A DNA stretch of 64,000 bases from Paraburkholderia sp. NMBU_R16 (GTDB lineage Bacteria; Pseudomonadota; Gammaproteobacteria; Burkholderiales; Burkholderiaceae): contig NZ_JAAAYE010000011.1 of assembly GCF_013282575.1 (NCBI RefSeq), forward strand, positions 62,001 through 126,000, in the 5' to 3' direction. The translations under genes and the position numbers were made by a program. Position 1 is the stretch's first letter; the number at the start of each line of letters is the position of its first letter. The notes beneath the pieces are model-generated. The model was not told the DNA's origin. It did no database searches and saw nothing but the letters and a program-made list of their open reading frames with translations. Below are positions 43,369 to 54,280 of the stretch, one piece after another.

Positions 43369-43394
43369 TAGCACTCGCTGCACGTGAGTGCTAA
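43368..43394. promoter_or_regulatory. CIRCE operator (HrcA binding site)
   Basis: TTAGCACTC-N9-GAGTGCTAA, a perfect CIRCE element, directly after the -10 box of groESL. HrcA binds it and represses the chaperonin operon; heat or misfolded protein relieves this. Confidence 0.95.
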
Positions 43395-43468
43395 CAAGTT
43401 CCGTCCGGGTCGCTGGGCGGCCTACCAAGCTAAGCGTTCTTCAGTCTCAATCAAGAGAGGAGTGTTGT

Positions 43469-43759
43469 ATGAACCTTCGTCCTTTGCACGATCGCGTCAT
43501 CGTGAAGCGTCTGGATCAAGAAACCAAGACCGCCTCGGGTATCGTGATCCCCGACGCTGCGGCCGAAAAGCCGGACCAGGGTGAAGTGCTCGCGATCGGG
43601 CCGGGCAAGCGCAATGACAAGGGTGACCAGATTTCGCTCGACGTCAAGGTCGGCGATCGCGTGCTCTTCGGCAAGTACGCAGGCCAGACCGTGAAGGTCG
43701 ACGGCCAGGAACTGCTCGTCATGCGCGAAGAAGACATCATGGCGGTCGTTCAGAAGTAA
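43469..43759 (+). CDS. groES: co-chaperonin GroES
   Basis: 96 residues, full length for the family. [14 protein letters not shown] at the start, the mobile loop region [20 protein letters not shown], and [30 protein letters not shown] at the end. It forms the heptameric lid of GroEL in the cytoplasm. GAGAGGAG lies before the ATG; the upstream open frame is leader. CIRCE-controlled operon with groEL 45 bp downstream. Confidence 0.97.
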   Translation: MNLRPLHDRVIVKRLDQETKTASGIVIPDAAAEKPDQGEVLAIGPGKRNDKGDQISLDVKVGDRVLFGKYAGQTVKVDGQELLVMREEDIMAVVQK

Positions 43760-43801
43760 TCACGCTTCCGATCCATATTCACTGAGATTTCAAGGAGTTA
43801 G

Positions 43802-45445
<1,644 letters not shown>

Positions 45446-45504
45446 GTCTCGCGCAACGGCGAGCAGCATGAAGGACGCGCCTTACGGCGCGTCCGTCCAG
45501 ACGA

Positions 45505-45533
45505 AACCCCGCAGCGATGCGGGGTTTTTTTTT
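45505..45533 (+). terminator. intrinsic terminator of groESL
   Basis: AACCCCGCA-GCGA-TGCGGGGTT perfect 9-bp stem followed by a run of nine T's (the first two within the stem). Confidence 0.95.
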
Positions 45534-45704
45534 GTGCCGATGCAAGGTTCATTGGCCGTTTGGCGGATTTCTACGCACCGCACTTTGCGGGAGCATGAGC
45601 CTTTCCACTTTCATCGGAGAAGGCCATGTTTCATTGCGCGACAAGCCCTGCGCTTGCGCTCCTCGCCCCCTTGAGCTTCGCCGAAACGGCGTCCGAATTC
45701 TGCA

Positions 45705-45741
45705 GTTGTCATTTGACAACCTCGTCATTTCCCCCTATTCT
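45705..45741 (+). promoter_or_regulatory. sigma-70 promoter overlapped by a palindromic operator
   Basis: -35 TTGACA (45713-45718) and -10 TATTCT (45736-45741) have a 17-bp spacer. The perfect palindrome GTTGTC-ATTT-GACAAC (45705-45720) covers the -35. A protein bound there would block the promoter, a typical autoregulation design for toxin-antitoxin operons. The first gene starts 9 bp after the -10. Confidence 0.75.
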
Positions 45742-45750
45742 GGGGCTCGT

Positions 45751-46008
45751 ATGACTCGTCCAGTGCATCCGAAGAAGGAAATCGAGGAGGCGCTGCGGTA
45801 CGCGCAAGCGAACGGCTGGACCATAAAGGTCGGTGGAGCGCACGCTTGGGGAAGGCTTTACTGCCCATACAACGATGCGGAGTGCCGTTGCGGAGACTTC
45901 TGCATCGTCGGTATTTGGAGCACCCCGAAAAACGCGGGCAACCACGCGCGAGCGTTACGGCGGGTCGTCGATCACTGCACGACGCACCAGACGAACGTGC
46001 GGCAATAA
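45751..46008 (+). CDS. small HicA-like protein, possible toxin
   Basis: 85 residues. KKEIEEALRYAQANGWTIKVGGAHAWGRLYCP has the alpha-beta pattern and G-x-x-H of HicA-like RNA-binding toxins, with Cys residues (YCPYNDAECRCGDFC) not seen in standard HicA. The ATG lies only ~10 bp after the -10 box, so its leader is very short. The next gene, 24 bp downstream, encodes a DNA-binding-like protein. Toxin activity is an inference. Confidence 0.6.
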   Translation: MTRPVHPKKEIEEALRYAQANGWTIKVGGAHAWGRLYCPYNDAECRCGDFCIVGIWSTPKNAGNHARALRRVVDHCTTHQTNVRQ

Positions 46009-46032
46009 AAGGCTGTGCCAAGGAATAAGCCA

Positions 46033-46557
46033 ATGGAATACGTATTCACGTTGAGGTATCAACTGCCGGTCGAACTGTGCGATCCGGCGGAACTGATGGA
46101 GCGGCTCGGGGCGGCGGGGTGCGAAGATGCGCTGGTCGGGATGGGCTTGCCGGGGCGAGTCGCGCTGGAGTTCACGCGTGAAGCCGTATCTGCGCAAGTG
46201 GCGTTGGTGACTGCCTTGTCCGACGTACGTCGCGCCCTTCCTGGCGCAACGTTGATCGAGGCGGTGCCGGACTTCGTCGGCCTGAGCGATGTCGCGGACG
46301 TTGTCGGCGTGAGCCGGCAGAACATCCGCAAGCTCATGCTCACCCACGCGGCGAATTTCCCTGCCCCCGTGCATTGCGGCACCACCTCGATCTGGCACCT
46401 CGCCGAAGTCCTCGCATGGTTGCAGGACAAGGGCAGCTATGAACTGAAGGCCGAACTACGCGAGACGGCTGCCGCCGCAATGCAGATCAACCTTGCCAAG
46501 GCGGCGCGTCAGGCATTGCCGCGTGTTCAGCAGCAAGTGAGCGGCCTCATCGCCTGA
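46033..46557 (+). CDS. helix-turn-helix protein, possible antitoxin
   Basis: About 174 residues. The first ~85 form a separate alpha/beta domain (MEYVFTLRYQLPVELCDPAEL...). A helix-turn-helix is likely at GLSDVADVVGVSRQNIRKLM, followed by ..IWHLAEVLAWLQDKG, a MerR/excisionase-like wing region. It is the second gene of a two-gene operon and a good candidate to bind the palindrome at 45705-45720. AGGAATAAG lies upstream of ATG 46033. Confidence 0.65.
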   Translation: MEYVFTLRYQLPVELCDPAELMERLGAAGCEDALVGMGLPGRVALEFTREAVSAQVALVTALSDVRRALPGATLIEAVPDFVGLSDVADVVGVSRQNIRKLMLTHAANFPAPVHCGTTSIWHLAEVLAWLQDKGSYELKAELRETAAAAMQINLAKAARQALPRVQQQVSGLIA

Positions 46558-46590
46558 ACGAGGCATACGGCGAAACGGCACAGCCGCGCA

Positions 46591-47457
46591 TCAAGGCGGC
46601 GGCTGCCGATAACGGGGCACAGCGGCGGCGCCTTCGACCCGCACTTCTTCGTTCTCGTCGTCATGTGCCCAAAAGAAGCGATCGAGCAGGTAGGCGCCCA
46701 TACCGGGACGGAACGCATGTAGCGTTGCCTGATAGAGATATTCCTGGGCTTCGCGGGCGGCCTCGGCGGGCTCTTGCCCGTTCGCGAGCAGTGCGGCAAT
46801 GGCCGCGCCTAGCGTATCGGTCGTGCCCATCAGCCGGTGAGGAGGGCGGTCCCACATGTCTTGCCGCAGTTGCCCTTCTTCGCCGAACAGCGTGTTGACG
46901 AGCCGATGGGTGCCCGTCTGCATCGACAAAATGTACTCGGCCCCTTGCGAGAGCAAATGCGCAATCGCAGCATCGAGGCCCGGGGCATCGGCGTCGCCGT
47001 CGGGTTGCGCCAGCGCGGCGAGTGTCGCCTGATCCGCCACGAGCAGGGTGGTTTGCGGCGCGAGCAAGTCGGCGATCGACTCTCGCAAGTCGTCGGCGGC
47101 GAGGACGTGCTCGTCATCGACGGTGAAATCTGGCGCAAGGATCAGCGGGATGTCGTCGTAGTCGGCTACGACTTCGGCGATCGCACTCACCACCTCCGCG
47201 CGCGTCGCTGCGCCGATTTTGAATGCGGCGATCGGCATGTCTTCGAGCAGCATGCGCGCCTGCGTGGCTACCACCTCGGGGTCGAGTCCTGTGACTTCGT
47301 CGCAGTTCGCGGAGTCGCGGACCGTATAGCCGGTGAGAACGGAGACGCCGTGGCAGCCCATGCTCGCGAGCGTAAGCAGGTCGGCCTGGATGCCGAAGCC
47401 GCCGGTCGGATCGGAAAGACCGAAGGTGAGAACAATGGGAGGAGCGGCGCTGGGCAT
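46591..47457 (-). CDS. ThiD-like hydroxymethylpyrimidine kinase family protein
   Basis: 288 residues. VLTFGLSDPTGGFGIQADLLTLASMGCHGVSVLTGYTVRDS resembles the N-terminal half of ThiD (usual SGxDxSGGAGIQAD, here LSDPTGGFGIQAD). The Gly-rich GTTDTLGAAIAALLANG near the C-terminus corresponds to the ATP/anion-hole motif (usual GTGCT), with Asp in TTDT. It would phosphorylate HMP or HMP-P in thiamine synthesis, but the changed motifs leave room for another substrate. It is divergent from the rubredoxin gene. Confidence 0.75.
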   Translation of the reverse strand: MPSAAPPIVLTFGLSDPTGGFGIQADLLTLASMGCHGVSVLTGYTVRDSANCDEVTGLDPEVVATQARMLLEDMPIAAFKIGAATRAEVVSAIAEVVADYDDIPLILAPDFTVDDEHVLAADDLRESIADLLAPQTTLLVADQATLAALAQPDGDADAPGLDAAIAHLLSQGAEYILSMQTGTHRLVNTLFGEEGQLRQDMWDRPPHRLMGTTDTLGAAIAALLANGQEPAEAAREAQEYLYQATLHAFRPGMGAYLLDRFFWAHDDENEEVRVEGAAAVPRYRQPPP

Positions 47458-47639
47458 GGCGGAGGTTGAGGCAAGGACGGGGTTGGGACGTCGCAAAAAT
47501 GCGGTCGGCTCAATTATGCGGCTTTATTGATTCGGATGGCACGATCGGCGCGCTCAATTCACGGGCGTAGCCAGTGCGGCATCAAAAACGGTACCATCAT
47601 GGCTCTTTTAATCAACGGACCTTTCGACGCGGCATACGA

Positions 47640-47810
47640 ATGGAATATAAAAGCTGGATGTGCCTCATTTGCGGCTGGATCTACGACGAAGAGGCCGGCC
47701 TTCCGGAAGAAGGGATCGCTCCCGGAACGAAGTGGGAAGATGTCCCGCTGAACTGGACCTGTCCCGAATGCGGAGCCCGCAAGGAAGACTTCGAAATGGT
47801 TCAGATTTGA
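47640..47810 (+). CDS. rubredoxin
   Basis: 56 residues. CLICGWIYDEEAGLPEEGIAPGT and TCPECGARKEDFE give the two CxxC pairs for one iron, plus the conserved aromatic and Pro-Gly positions. It carries electrons in the cytoplasm. No good ribosome binding site is seen before ATG 47640; the length and start fit the family exactly. Confidence 0.93.
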   Translation: MEYKSWMCLICGWIYDEEAGLPEEGIAPGTKWEDVPLNWTCPECGARKEDFEMVQI

Positions 47811-47870
47811 TCCGCGACGCGAGCGGCTGTCGGCAGGCCGCTCGTCATTTTGCGAGCGCGCGCTGCCCCT

Positions 47871-49223
47871 ATGAGTTCTCCTCTCACGTCGAACTTCGAA
47901 GCGCTGCCGAACCCCCGCGGGGCGGCAGTGCGACCGGCTGAAAACGCTCTTGCTGAAGCGCGCCGAGCCCTCGATTCTCATGCTGCGACCGGCGCGCCGC
48001 TGCGTCGCGCAGCCGAGGCGTTGGCGCATGCCGGCTGGTTGCCGGCGCAACGGTTCGCCGAAACGCTGGCGCTCGCCTCGCCGTTCGCCGACGGCGCGTT
48101 CGAGGAGCGATTCGGTGCAGCGCTCGCCGATTTCCATGCCGCGCTCGTGCGGCGCAATCTGCGCGAGCTTGCTTGCTCGACGGTCCTGTTCGAGCACTAC
48201 CGCGATCTGCGCTCGCGCATCGCGGTGCATGCGGGCTCGTCGGACATCGCTTATGAGGATGTGGCGCTGGCGGGCAAGCCGATCGCCCCCGCAACGATGA
48301 GATCGATTGCGACGCCGCAGCTGGCGCGTTTGCGCGCGTGCTACGAAAGTGTGCTGCTCGAGTGGCTGCGCGGGCGGGAATCGGCGCACGGGGCGCTGGG
48401 CGATCTGGACGGTTACATCGAGCAGCTCGCCGGGCCCGATCCATACGACGTTTGGCGGCTCGCGGCCGCGTGTGCGCGAGCGCTGCGGGTGACCGGGCGT
48501 ACCACCACGGGCGATGCCGATGCGAAACGCTTCTATGCGCGATGCAACCTGCTGCTCGGGGAGCAGGCGCATGGACTCGTACTCGCGCCGAAGTCGTTCG
48601 TTCGAATGGCGCTTGCTTTGCTGTGGCGCGACTATGCGCTTTACGGCGCTGCGGCGGAAGATGCCGATCAGGTGGCGCTGCTCAACGACTATGGGTTGAC
48701 GGTCGATTGGCATGTCGCCGGCAACATGGATTCCGAGGCGCTCTGGGAGGCCGAGGCGGCACGCGAAGGGGCGCAAACGGGCGTTCGAGACGGATCGACC
48801 GTGCGCGAGCTCGGAGTGCTGTCGATCCATGCGAACGCTTACGAGGATTTTCTACAGACGGCCGATATCGCGATGTCGGCACTCGGGAATCGCCCGGAGT
48901 CCGCGGACGCATTGGCGGCGCTGAAGCTCTCTGAGGCAGCTTATCGGCTGGGGAGCGCCGGCTGCGCGCTGGGCCTCGGACACATCGCCGCGCTTGCCGA
49001 CGCACTGGCGCTCGCCTGGCGTCTGACGGCGTGCGCGTGGCAGTCCGCCGCGCCGGAACGCCAGCCCGACCCCCAAGCCGTGGACGCGGCTGCCCAGGCG
49101 CTGCGCGCGATGCTGCTGCGCGTGGCGGCTGGCGTGGCTACGTCCGAATCTGGCGCGCTTCATGCGTTGACCCAGTCGATCGAGCGCGCCGCGCCGGCGC
49201 CCTCGCGCCCGGCCCATTTCTGA
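47871..49223 (+). CDS. hypothetical protein, possibly a ChpA/FimL-like helical domain
   Basis: About 450 residues, almost entirely helical and Ala-rich, no membrane segment or signal peptide. Several helical segments (e.g. ALRAMLLRVAAGVATSESGALHALTQSIERA) resemble degenerate HPt-like bundles as in the N-terminal part of ChpA or FimL, twitching-motility regulators. In related bacteria the type IV pilus Chp genes lie near rubredoxin genes, which supports this. The assignment is weak. ATG 47871 is taken as start. Confidence 0.4.
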   Translation: MSSPLTSNFEALPNPRGAAVRPAENALAEARRALDSHAATGAPLRRAAEALAHAGWLPAQRFAETLALASPFADGAFEERFGAALADFHAALVRRNLRELACSTVLFEHYRDLRSRIAVHAGSSDIAYEDVALAGKPIAPATMRSIATPQLARLRACYESVLLEWLRGRESAHGALGDLDGYIEQLAGPDPYDVWRLAAACARALRVTGRTTTGDADAKRFYARCNLLLGEQAHGLVLAPKSFVRMALALLWRDYALYGAAAEDADQVALLNDYGLTVDWHVAGNMDSEALWEAEAAREGAQTGVRDGSTVRELGVLSIHANAYEDFLQTADIAMSALGNRPESADALAALKLSEAAYRLGSAGCALGLGHIAALADALALAWRLTACAWQSAAPERQPDPQAVDAAAQALRAMLLRVAAGVATSESGALHALTQSIERAAPAPSRPAHF

Positions 49224-49424
49224 TCTCCCGCTCGCGGCCCGTGCGGGCGGGCGCCCGCGTTGCACGGGCGCGGACAGCCGGCTGCGCGGCGCGGCTGAAA
49301 GGCAGGGCCGACGTGATAGAGTGTGCAGTAATGAGGCATGTCGCCCCTTGGCGGCACGGCGGGCGGCGCCCGGTGCGCGGACGTGCGCTGGCGCCCGAAG
49401 TCGCGGGCCGGTCCCGCACTGTCT

Positions 49425-49434
49425 TTGCTAGAAT
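49425..49434 (+). promoter_or_regulatory. extended -10 promoter just before yqgE
   Basis: TGCTAGAAT (49426-49434) fits an extended -10 (TGn-TATAAT). The expected transcription start, 6-8 nt downstream, falls at the yqgE ATG (49442). No ribosome binding site lies between. Confidence 0.45.
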
Positions 49435-49441
49435 TCGAACC

Positions 49442-50020
49442 ATGCCCAAGAGTAACGATCGCATCAACCTGACCAACCAGTTCCTGATCGCCATGCCGAA
49501 CATGGCCGATCCCACGTTCTCAGGGACCGTGGTCTATCTTTGCGATCATAGCGATCGCGGAGCGCTCGGCCTCGTCATCAACCGGCCGACCGACATCGAT
49601 CTGGAATCGCTTTTCAGTCGCATCGATCTCAAACTCGAAATCGAACCGCTGTTGCACGTGCCCGTCTATTTCGGCGGCCCGGTGCAGACCGAGCGCGGCT
49701 TCGTGCTGCACGAGCCTGTCGAGGGCAGTGCCTACACGTCGTCGATGTCGGTCACGGGCGGCCTCGAAATGACCACCTCGAAAGATGTGCTCGAGGCCGT
49801 CGCGAGCGGAAAAGGGCCGCAGCGCTTTTTGCTGACGCTCGGCCATGCTGGCTGGGGGGCGGGTCAGCTGGAAGAGGAAATTTCCAAGAACGGCTGGCTC
49901 ACGGTCGAGGCCGATCCGCGCATCGTGTTCGATGTGCCGGCGGAAGAGCGTTTCGAGGCTGCGCTGGCATTGCTCGGCATCTCCGCATCGATGCTTTCCG
50001 GTGACGCAGGGCACGCATGA
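49442..50020 (+). CDS. yqgE: YqgE/AlgH family protein
   Basis: 192 residues, full family length. [28 protein letters not shown] at the start, [28 protein letters not shown] and [17 protein letters not shown] are all conserved YqgE blocks. Function not firmly known (AlgH in Pseudomonas affects alginate regulation). The stop overlaps the ruvX start (ATGA). A longer frame upstream does not match the family. Confidence 0.93.
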   Translation: MPKSNDRINLTNQFLIAMPNMADPTFSGTVVYLCDHSDRGALGLVINRPTDIDLESLFSRIDLKLEIEPLLHVPVYFGGPVQTERGFVLHEPVEGSAYTSSMSVTGGLEMTTSKDVLEAVASGKGPQRFLLTLGHAGWGAGQLEEEISKNGWLTVEADPRIVFDVPAEERFEAALALLGISASMLSGDAGHA

Positions 50021-50451
50021 GCAAACCGGTCGGGCGTGAGGCGACGCTGCTTGCGTTCGACTACGGCGAAAAGCGCATCGGCGTGGCTGTCGGCAATATG
50101 CTGACGCGTCAGGCGCGCGCGCTGGTGGTCGTGCCGAACACGAACCGTGAGTATCGTTTCGAAGCGCTCGGCAAGCTGATCGGCGAATGGAAGCCCGATG
50201 CCCTCGTCGTGGGGTTGCCGCTGCATCCCGACGGCACGCCGCACGACATGACCCGGCTCGCCAAGCGTTTCGGCAATCAATTGAACGGCCGCTTCAATCT
50301 CCCGGTGGCATGGGTCGACGAACGCTACAGCTCGGTTCAGGCCGCCGCCGATTTGCGCGATGCCGGCGTGCGTGTCGACATGATCGATGCCGAAGCGGCC
50401 CGCATCATTCTTCAACAATATCTGGACGGACTTTCCGATGAGCTGCATTGA
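50017..50451 (+). CDS. ruvX: putative pre-16S rRNA nuclease / Holliday junction resolvase YqgF
   Basis: 144 residues. [16 protein letters not shown] has the RuvC-like first Asp, [14 protein letters not shown] the middle block, [12 protein letters not shown] the acidic pair and [14 protein letters not shown] the last Asp. It processes 16S rRNA 5' ends. Overlaps yqgE by 4 bp and pyrR by 14 bp, so translation is coupled. Confidence 0.93.
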   Translation: MSKPVGREATLLAFDYGEKRIGVAVGNMLTRQARALVVVPNTNREYRFEALGKLIGEWKPDALVVGLPLHPDGTPHDMTRLAKRFGNQLNGRFNLPVAWVDERYSSVQAAADLRDAGVRVDMIDAEAARIILQQYLDGLSDELH

Positions 50452-50974
50452 CGCCGAAGCGTCTTATCGCGCTTTGCTCACGCAAATCCGCGATGCATAC
50501 GGCCACCTTTTCGGCAGTGCCGACGCGCCGGAGCTGGCCGGTATCCATAGCGGCGGCGCCTGGCTCGCGAAGCGGCTCGCGAGCGATCTGGGCATCGAGC
50601 GATTCGGCGTGATCAATGTCGCCTTGCATCGCGACGATTACGCCAAGAAAGGCCTGCATAGCCAGGCGAGCCCCACGTCGTTGCCGTTCGATGTCGACGG
50701 GCGGCGAATCGTGCTCGTCGATGACGTGCTGTACACCGGCCGAACCGTGCGCGCCGCGATCAACGAACTCTACGACTACGGCCGCCCGGCGGCGATCGAA
50801 CTCGCCGTGCTGGCCGAGCGCGGCGGCCGGGAGTTGCCGATTGCGGCGCGTTTCGTCGGCGCCCATGTGGAGCTCGCCGACGACACCACGCTCGTGCTCG
50901 TGCGCGAGACGCAGGGCGAAGGCGCAGGCGAAACCGAGCGCTTCACGTTCCGCACCGAGCCGCGTACCGATTGA
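50438..50974 (+). CDS. pyrR: bifunctional pyr operon regulator / uracil phosphoribosyltransferase
   Basis: 178 residues. The PRPP loop is [18 protein letters not shown], with an earlier [13 protein letters not shown]. It salvages uracil to UMP and, in some bacteria, binds pyr mRNA. I see no obvious PyrR attenuator hairpin between it and pyrB. ATG 50438 is inside the end of ruvX. Confidence 0.92.
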   Translation: MSCIDAEASYRALLTQIRDAYGHLFGSADAPELAGIHSGGAWLAKRLASDLGIERFGVINVALHRDDYAKKGLHSQASPTSLPFDVDGRRIVLVDDVLYTGRTVRAAINELYDYGRPAAIELAVLAERGGRELPIAARFVGAHVELADDTTLVLVRETQGEGAGETERFTFRTEPRTD

Positions 50975-51034
50975 CGCGATGAACGCGCGCACGCTCTTGC
51001 ACGCTACCCGACCCACGTTTGCAGCAGGCAGAAT

Positions 51035-52057
51035 ATGAACACCGTCACCCCGGGGCAGGCCGACCATGCAACTTCAGCAGACCGTTTTCGCTACGGTTTC
51101 CTGAAGGGCAATCCGCAACTGACAAAGAACGGCGAGCTCAAGCATCTGCTGACGATCGAGGGATTGCCGCGCGCGATCGTCACGCACATTCTCGATACGG
51201 CCGAGCAGTTCGTGAGTGTCACGGATCGCGAGGTGAAGAAGGTGCCGCTCTTGCGCGGCAAGTCCGTCTTCAACCTGTTCTTCGAGAACTCGACGCGCAC
51301 GCGGACCACCTTCGAGATCGCGGCCAAGCGTTTGTCGGCCGACGTCATCAACCTGAACATCAATGCATCGTCGACGAGCAAGGGCGAATCGCTGCTCGAT
51401 ACGATCAACAATCTGTCGGCGATGCATGCCGATATGTTCGTCGTTCGCCATGCGTCGAGCGGGGCGCCCTATCTGATCGCGCAGCACTGCGCGCCGCATG
51501 TGCACGTCATCAATGCCGGCGACGGGCGCCACGCGCATCCGACGCAGGGCCTCCTCGACATGTACACGATTCGTCATTACAAGCGCGATTTCACGAATCT
51601 GCGCGTGGCGATCGTTGGCGACATTCTGCATTCGCGCGTTGCGCGCTCCGATATCCATGCGCTCACCACGCTCGGCGTGCCGGAGGTACGCGCGATCGGC
51701 CCGCGCACGTTGTTGCCGGGTGGGCTCGAACAGATGGGTGTGCGTGTCTTCAACAATCTCGACGAGGGATTGAAGGGGGTCGACGTCATCATCATGCTGC
51801 GGCTGCAGAACGAGCGGATGAGCGGGGCGCTGTTGCCTTCGGCGCAAGAGTATTTCAAGAGCTGGGGGTTGACGCCGGAGCGCCTTGCGCGTGCGCAGCC
51901 CGATGCGATCGTGATGCACCCGGGGCCGATGAACCGCGGCGTCGAGATCGATTCGCAAGTGGCGGACGGCCCGCAATCGGTGATTCTCGATCAGGTGACG
52001 TTCGGCATTGCCGTGCGCATGGCCGTGATGGGCATCGTGGCCGGCAACAACGATTGA
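51035..52057 (+). CDS. pyrB: aspartate carbamoyltransferase catalytic subunit
   Basis: 340 residues. [15 protein letters not shown] is the carbamoyl-phosphate motif, [20 protein letters not shown] the aspartate-side block, and [13 protein letters not shown] the C-terminal signature. The ~30-residue N-terminal extension relative to E. coli PyrB fits the class A (Pseudomonas-type) enzyme that assembles with a DHOase-like PyrC'. Such a gene follows 105 bp downstream. Confidence 0.95.
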   Translation: MNTVTPGQADHATSADRFRYGFLKGNPQLTKNGELKHLLTIEGLPRAIVTHILDTAEQFVSVTDREVKKVPLLRGKSVFNLFFENSTRTRTTFEIAAKRLSADVINLNINASSTSKGESLLDTINNLSAMHADMFVVRHASSGAPYLIAQHCAPHVHVINAGDGRHAHPTQGLLDMYTIRHYKRDFTNLRVAIVGDILHSRVARSDIHALTTLGVPEVRAIGPRTLLPGGLEQMGVRVFNNLDEGLKGVDVIIMLRLQNERMSGALLPSAQEYFKSWGLTPERLARAQPDAIVMHPGPMNRGVEIDSQVADGPQSVILDQVTFGIAVRMAVMGIVAGNND

Positions 52058-52161
52058 AACGGTCGGCCCGATTGGGGGCACTGACCCGCGCCGATGCACC
52101 GGCGGCAGGTACGCGCACGGGAATGCGAAAACAAAGACGGACGGAATAAAGAAGGCAGCGC

Positions 52162-53439
52162 ATGAAGATTCATATCGAAGGCGGCACGTTGATCGACCCC
52201 GTGGCGGGCAGCGAGGCGCGGGCCGATGTATTCATCGACGAGGGCAAGATCGCGGCGATCGGTACCGCACCGGCCGGTTTCGATGCAGCGAAGCGTGTCG
52301 ATGCGAAAGGCCGCCACATCATGCCAGGGCTCGTCGATTTGTCCGCGCGGCTGCGCGAGCCCGGCTACGAATATCGCGCCACGCTCGAATCCGAAACCGC
52401 CGCGGCGCTGGCCGGCGGCGTGACGAGCCTCGTATGTCCGCCCGATACGGAGCCCGTGCTCGACGAGCCCGGTCTCGTCGACATGTTGAAATTCCGCGCG
52501 AGCAGCCTCGAGCGCGTGCACGTCTATCCGCTCGGCGCGTTGACCGTCGGCTTGAAGGGGCAGGTCATCACCGAGATGGTCGAGCTGACCGAAGCCGGTT
52601 GTATCGGGTTTTCGCAGGCCGACGTGCCCGTCGTCGACACGCAAGTGCTGCTGCGCGCTTTGCAATACGCGAGCACCTATGACTACACCGTGTGGCTGCG
52701 GCCGCAGGATGCGTATCTCGCCAAGGGCGGCGTGGCAGCGAGCGGCGCGGTTGCTTCGCGGCTCGGTTTGCCGGGCGTGCCCGTTGCGGCCGAGACGATC
52801 GCGCTGCATACGATCTTCGAATTGATGCGCGTGACGGGTGCGCGCGTGCATCTGCCGCAATTGTCGTCGGCAGCCGGTATCGCGCTTGTCCGCGAGGCCA
52901 AAGCCGAAGGGTTGCGCGTCACATGCGATGTCTCGGCGAACCACGTCCATCTGATCGACGTCGACATCGGTTACTTCGACGCGCAATTCCGGCTCGATCC
53001 GCCGTTGCGCGGGCAGCGCGATCGCGAGGCGATCCGTGCAGGCCTGGCGGACGGCACCATCGATGCGATCGCATCGAATCACACGCCTGTCGACGACGAC
53101 GAAAAGCTGTTGCCCTTCGGCGAAGCGACCCCGGGCGCGACCGGCCTCGAGCTGCTGCTCTCGCTGACGGTGAAATGGGCCCAGGAAGCGCGCATTCCGC
53201 TGGCGAAGGCATTGAGCCGGATCACCGCCGCACCGGCCGATGTGCTCAGGCTGCCCGCGGGGCGGATCGAAGTGGGTGCCGTGGCCGATCTTTGCGTTTT
53301 CGATGCGAGCGCGCACTGGCGCGTCGAGCCGCGCGTGTTGAAGAGCCAGGGTCACAACACGCCGTTTCTGGGCTACGAACTGCCGGGCCACGTGATGGCG
53401 ACGATCGTCGCGGGCCGTCTCGCCTACGAGCGCGTGTGA
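52162..53439 (+). CDS. pyrX: dihydroorotase-like protein without metal ligands (PyrC')
   Basis: 425 residues of the dihydroorotase fold. The usual D-x-H-x-H-LREPG is changed to D59-L-S61-A-R63-LREPG, so both metal-binding His are lost, while VTSLVCPPDTEPVLD and ASNHTPVDDDEKLLPFGEATPG remain. In Pseudomonas the same kind of protein (PyrC' or PyrX) has no activity but is needed to assemble ATCase. Its place directly after pyrB supports this. A second, active pyrC must exist elsewhere. Confidence 0.9.
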   Translation: MKIHIEGGTLIDPVAGSEARADVFIDEGKIAAIGTAPAGFDAAKRVDAKGRHIMPGLVDLSARLREPGYEYRATLESETAAALAGGVTSLVCPPDTEPVLDEPGLVDMLKFRASSLERVHVYPLGALTVGLKGQVITEMVELTEAGCIGFSQADVPVVDTQVLLRALQYASTYDYTVWLRPQDAYLAKGGVAASGAVASRLGLPGVPVAAETIALHTIFELMRVTGARVHLPQLSSAAGIALVREAKAEGLRVTCDVSANHVHLIDVDIGYFDAQFRLDPPLRGQRDREAIRAGLADGTIDAIASNHTPVDDDEKLLPFGEATPGATGLELLLSLTVKWAQEARIPLAKALSRITAAPADVLRLPAGRIEVGAVADLCVFDASAHWRVEPRVLKSQGHNTPFLGYELPGHVMATIVAGRLAYERV

Positions 53440-53473
53440 GCGCGTCCCTGCCGATCCGGATGGACCGACTCGA

Positions 53474-54280
53474 ATGAAACTCGCGCTTGCCAAGGCCCGG
53501 CTGGGGCTGCACCTGCTGCACGGGATGTGGATCGTCGCCACACGCTTTCCGCATGCCTCGCCCGAGCGCAAGCTCGTGCTCACCCGCGCGTGGTCGCTCA
53601 AGGTGCTGCGCTTCGCGGGCGTGAAGCTCGTCGTGCATCATGACGAGGCTCGGCTCGACCACGGTGCGCTGGTGGTCGGCAACCACGTCTCGTGGCTCGA
53701 TATCTATGTCATCAATGCGTGGCGGCCGACGCCGTTCGTGTCGAAGGCCGAAGTGCGCCATTGGCCCATCGTCGGCTGGCTCGCGCATCAGCTGGGCACG
53801 ATCTTCGTGCACCGGGAAAAGCGCAGGGACGCCCATCGCACGATGCACGAGATGGCGGCGCGGCTGCGAGCGGGCGAGGTGATGTGCATGTTTCCCGAAG
53901 GCACGACATCGGATGGCCTCGACTTGTTGCCGTTTCACTCGAATCTGTTTCAAGCGGCTGTTTCGGCCGGCTGCCGCGTGCAGCCCATCTGCCTTTTATA
54001 CGAGGATGCCGAGGGCCGGCAATCGACGGCGCCCGCTTATATCGGCGATATGTCGCTGGGCGAATCGGTCGATGCCGTCTTGCGCGGCGGCCCGTTGACG
54101 GCGCACTTGTATGTGGGCGACGCAATCGAAGCGGTAGCGGATAGGCGCGCGCTGGCGGCCATGGCTAGAGATGCCGTAGCGGCCGGTCTTGCTCGATTGA
54201 AGCCATCGCAACCGGCGCCGGCCATGGCGCCGAGCGATTCGCTCCCGGCACCGCTCGGGGCCGAATACGATCAGCGTTAA
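53474..54280 (+). CDS. 1-acyl-glycerol-3-phosphate acyltransferase family (PlsC-like)
   Basis: 268 residues. One N-terminal hydrophobic helix, the catalytic H-x4-D in NHVSWLDIYV and FPEGTTSDG in block III. It transfers an acyl chain to a lysophospholipid or related lipid at the inner membrane. It lies 34 bp after pyrC' and its end overlaps the converging cysC gene by 4 bp. Confidence 0.87.
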   Translation: MKLALAKARLGLHLLHGMWIVATRFPHASPERKLVLTRAWSLKVLRFAGVKLVVHHDEARLDHGALVVGNHVSWLDIYVINAWRPTPFVSKAEVRHWPIVGWLAHQLGTIFVHREKRRDAHRTMHEMAARLRAGEVMCMFPEGTTSDGLDLLPFHSNLFQAAVSAGCRVQPICLLYEDAEGRQSTAPAYIGDMSLGESVDAVLRGGPLTAHLYVGDAIEAVADRRALAAMARDAVAAGLARLKPSQPAPAMAPSDSLPAPLGAEYDQR

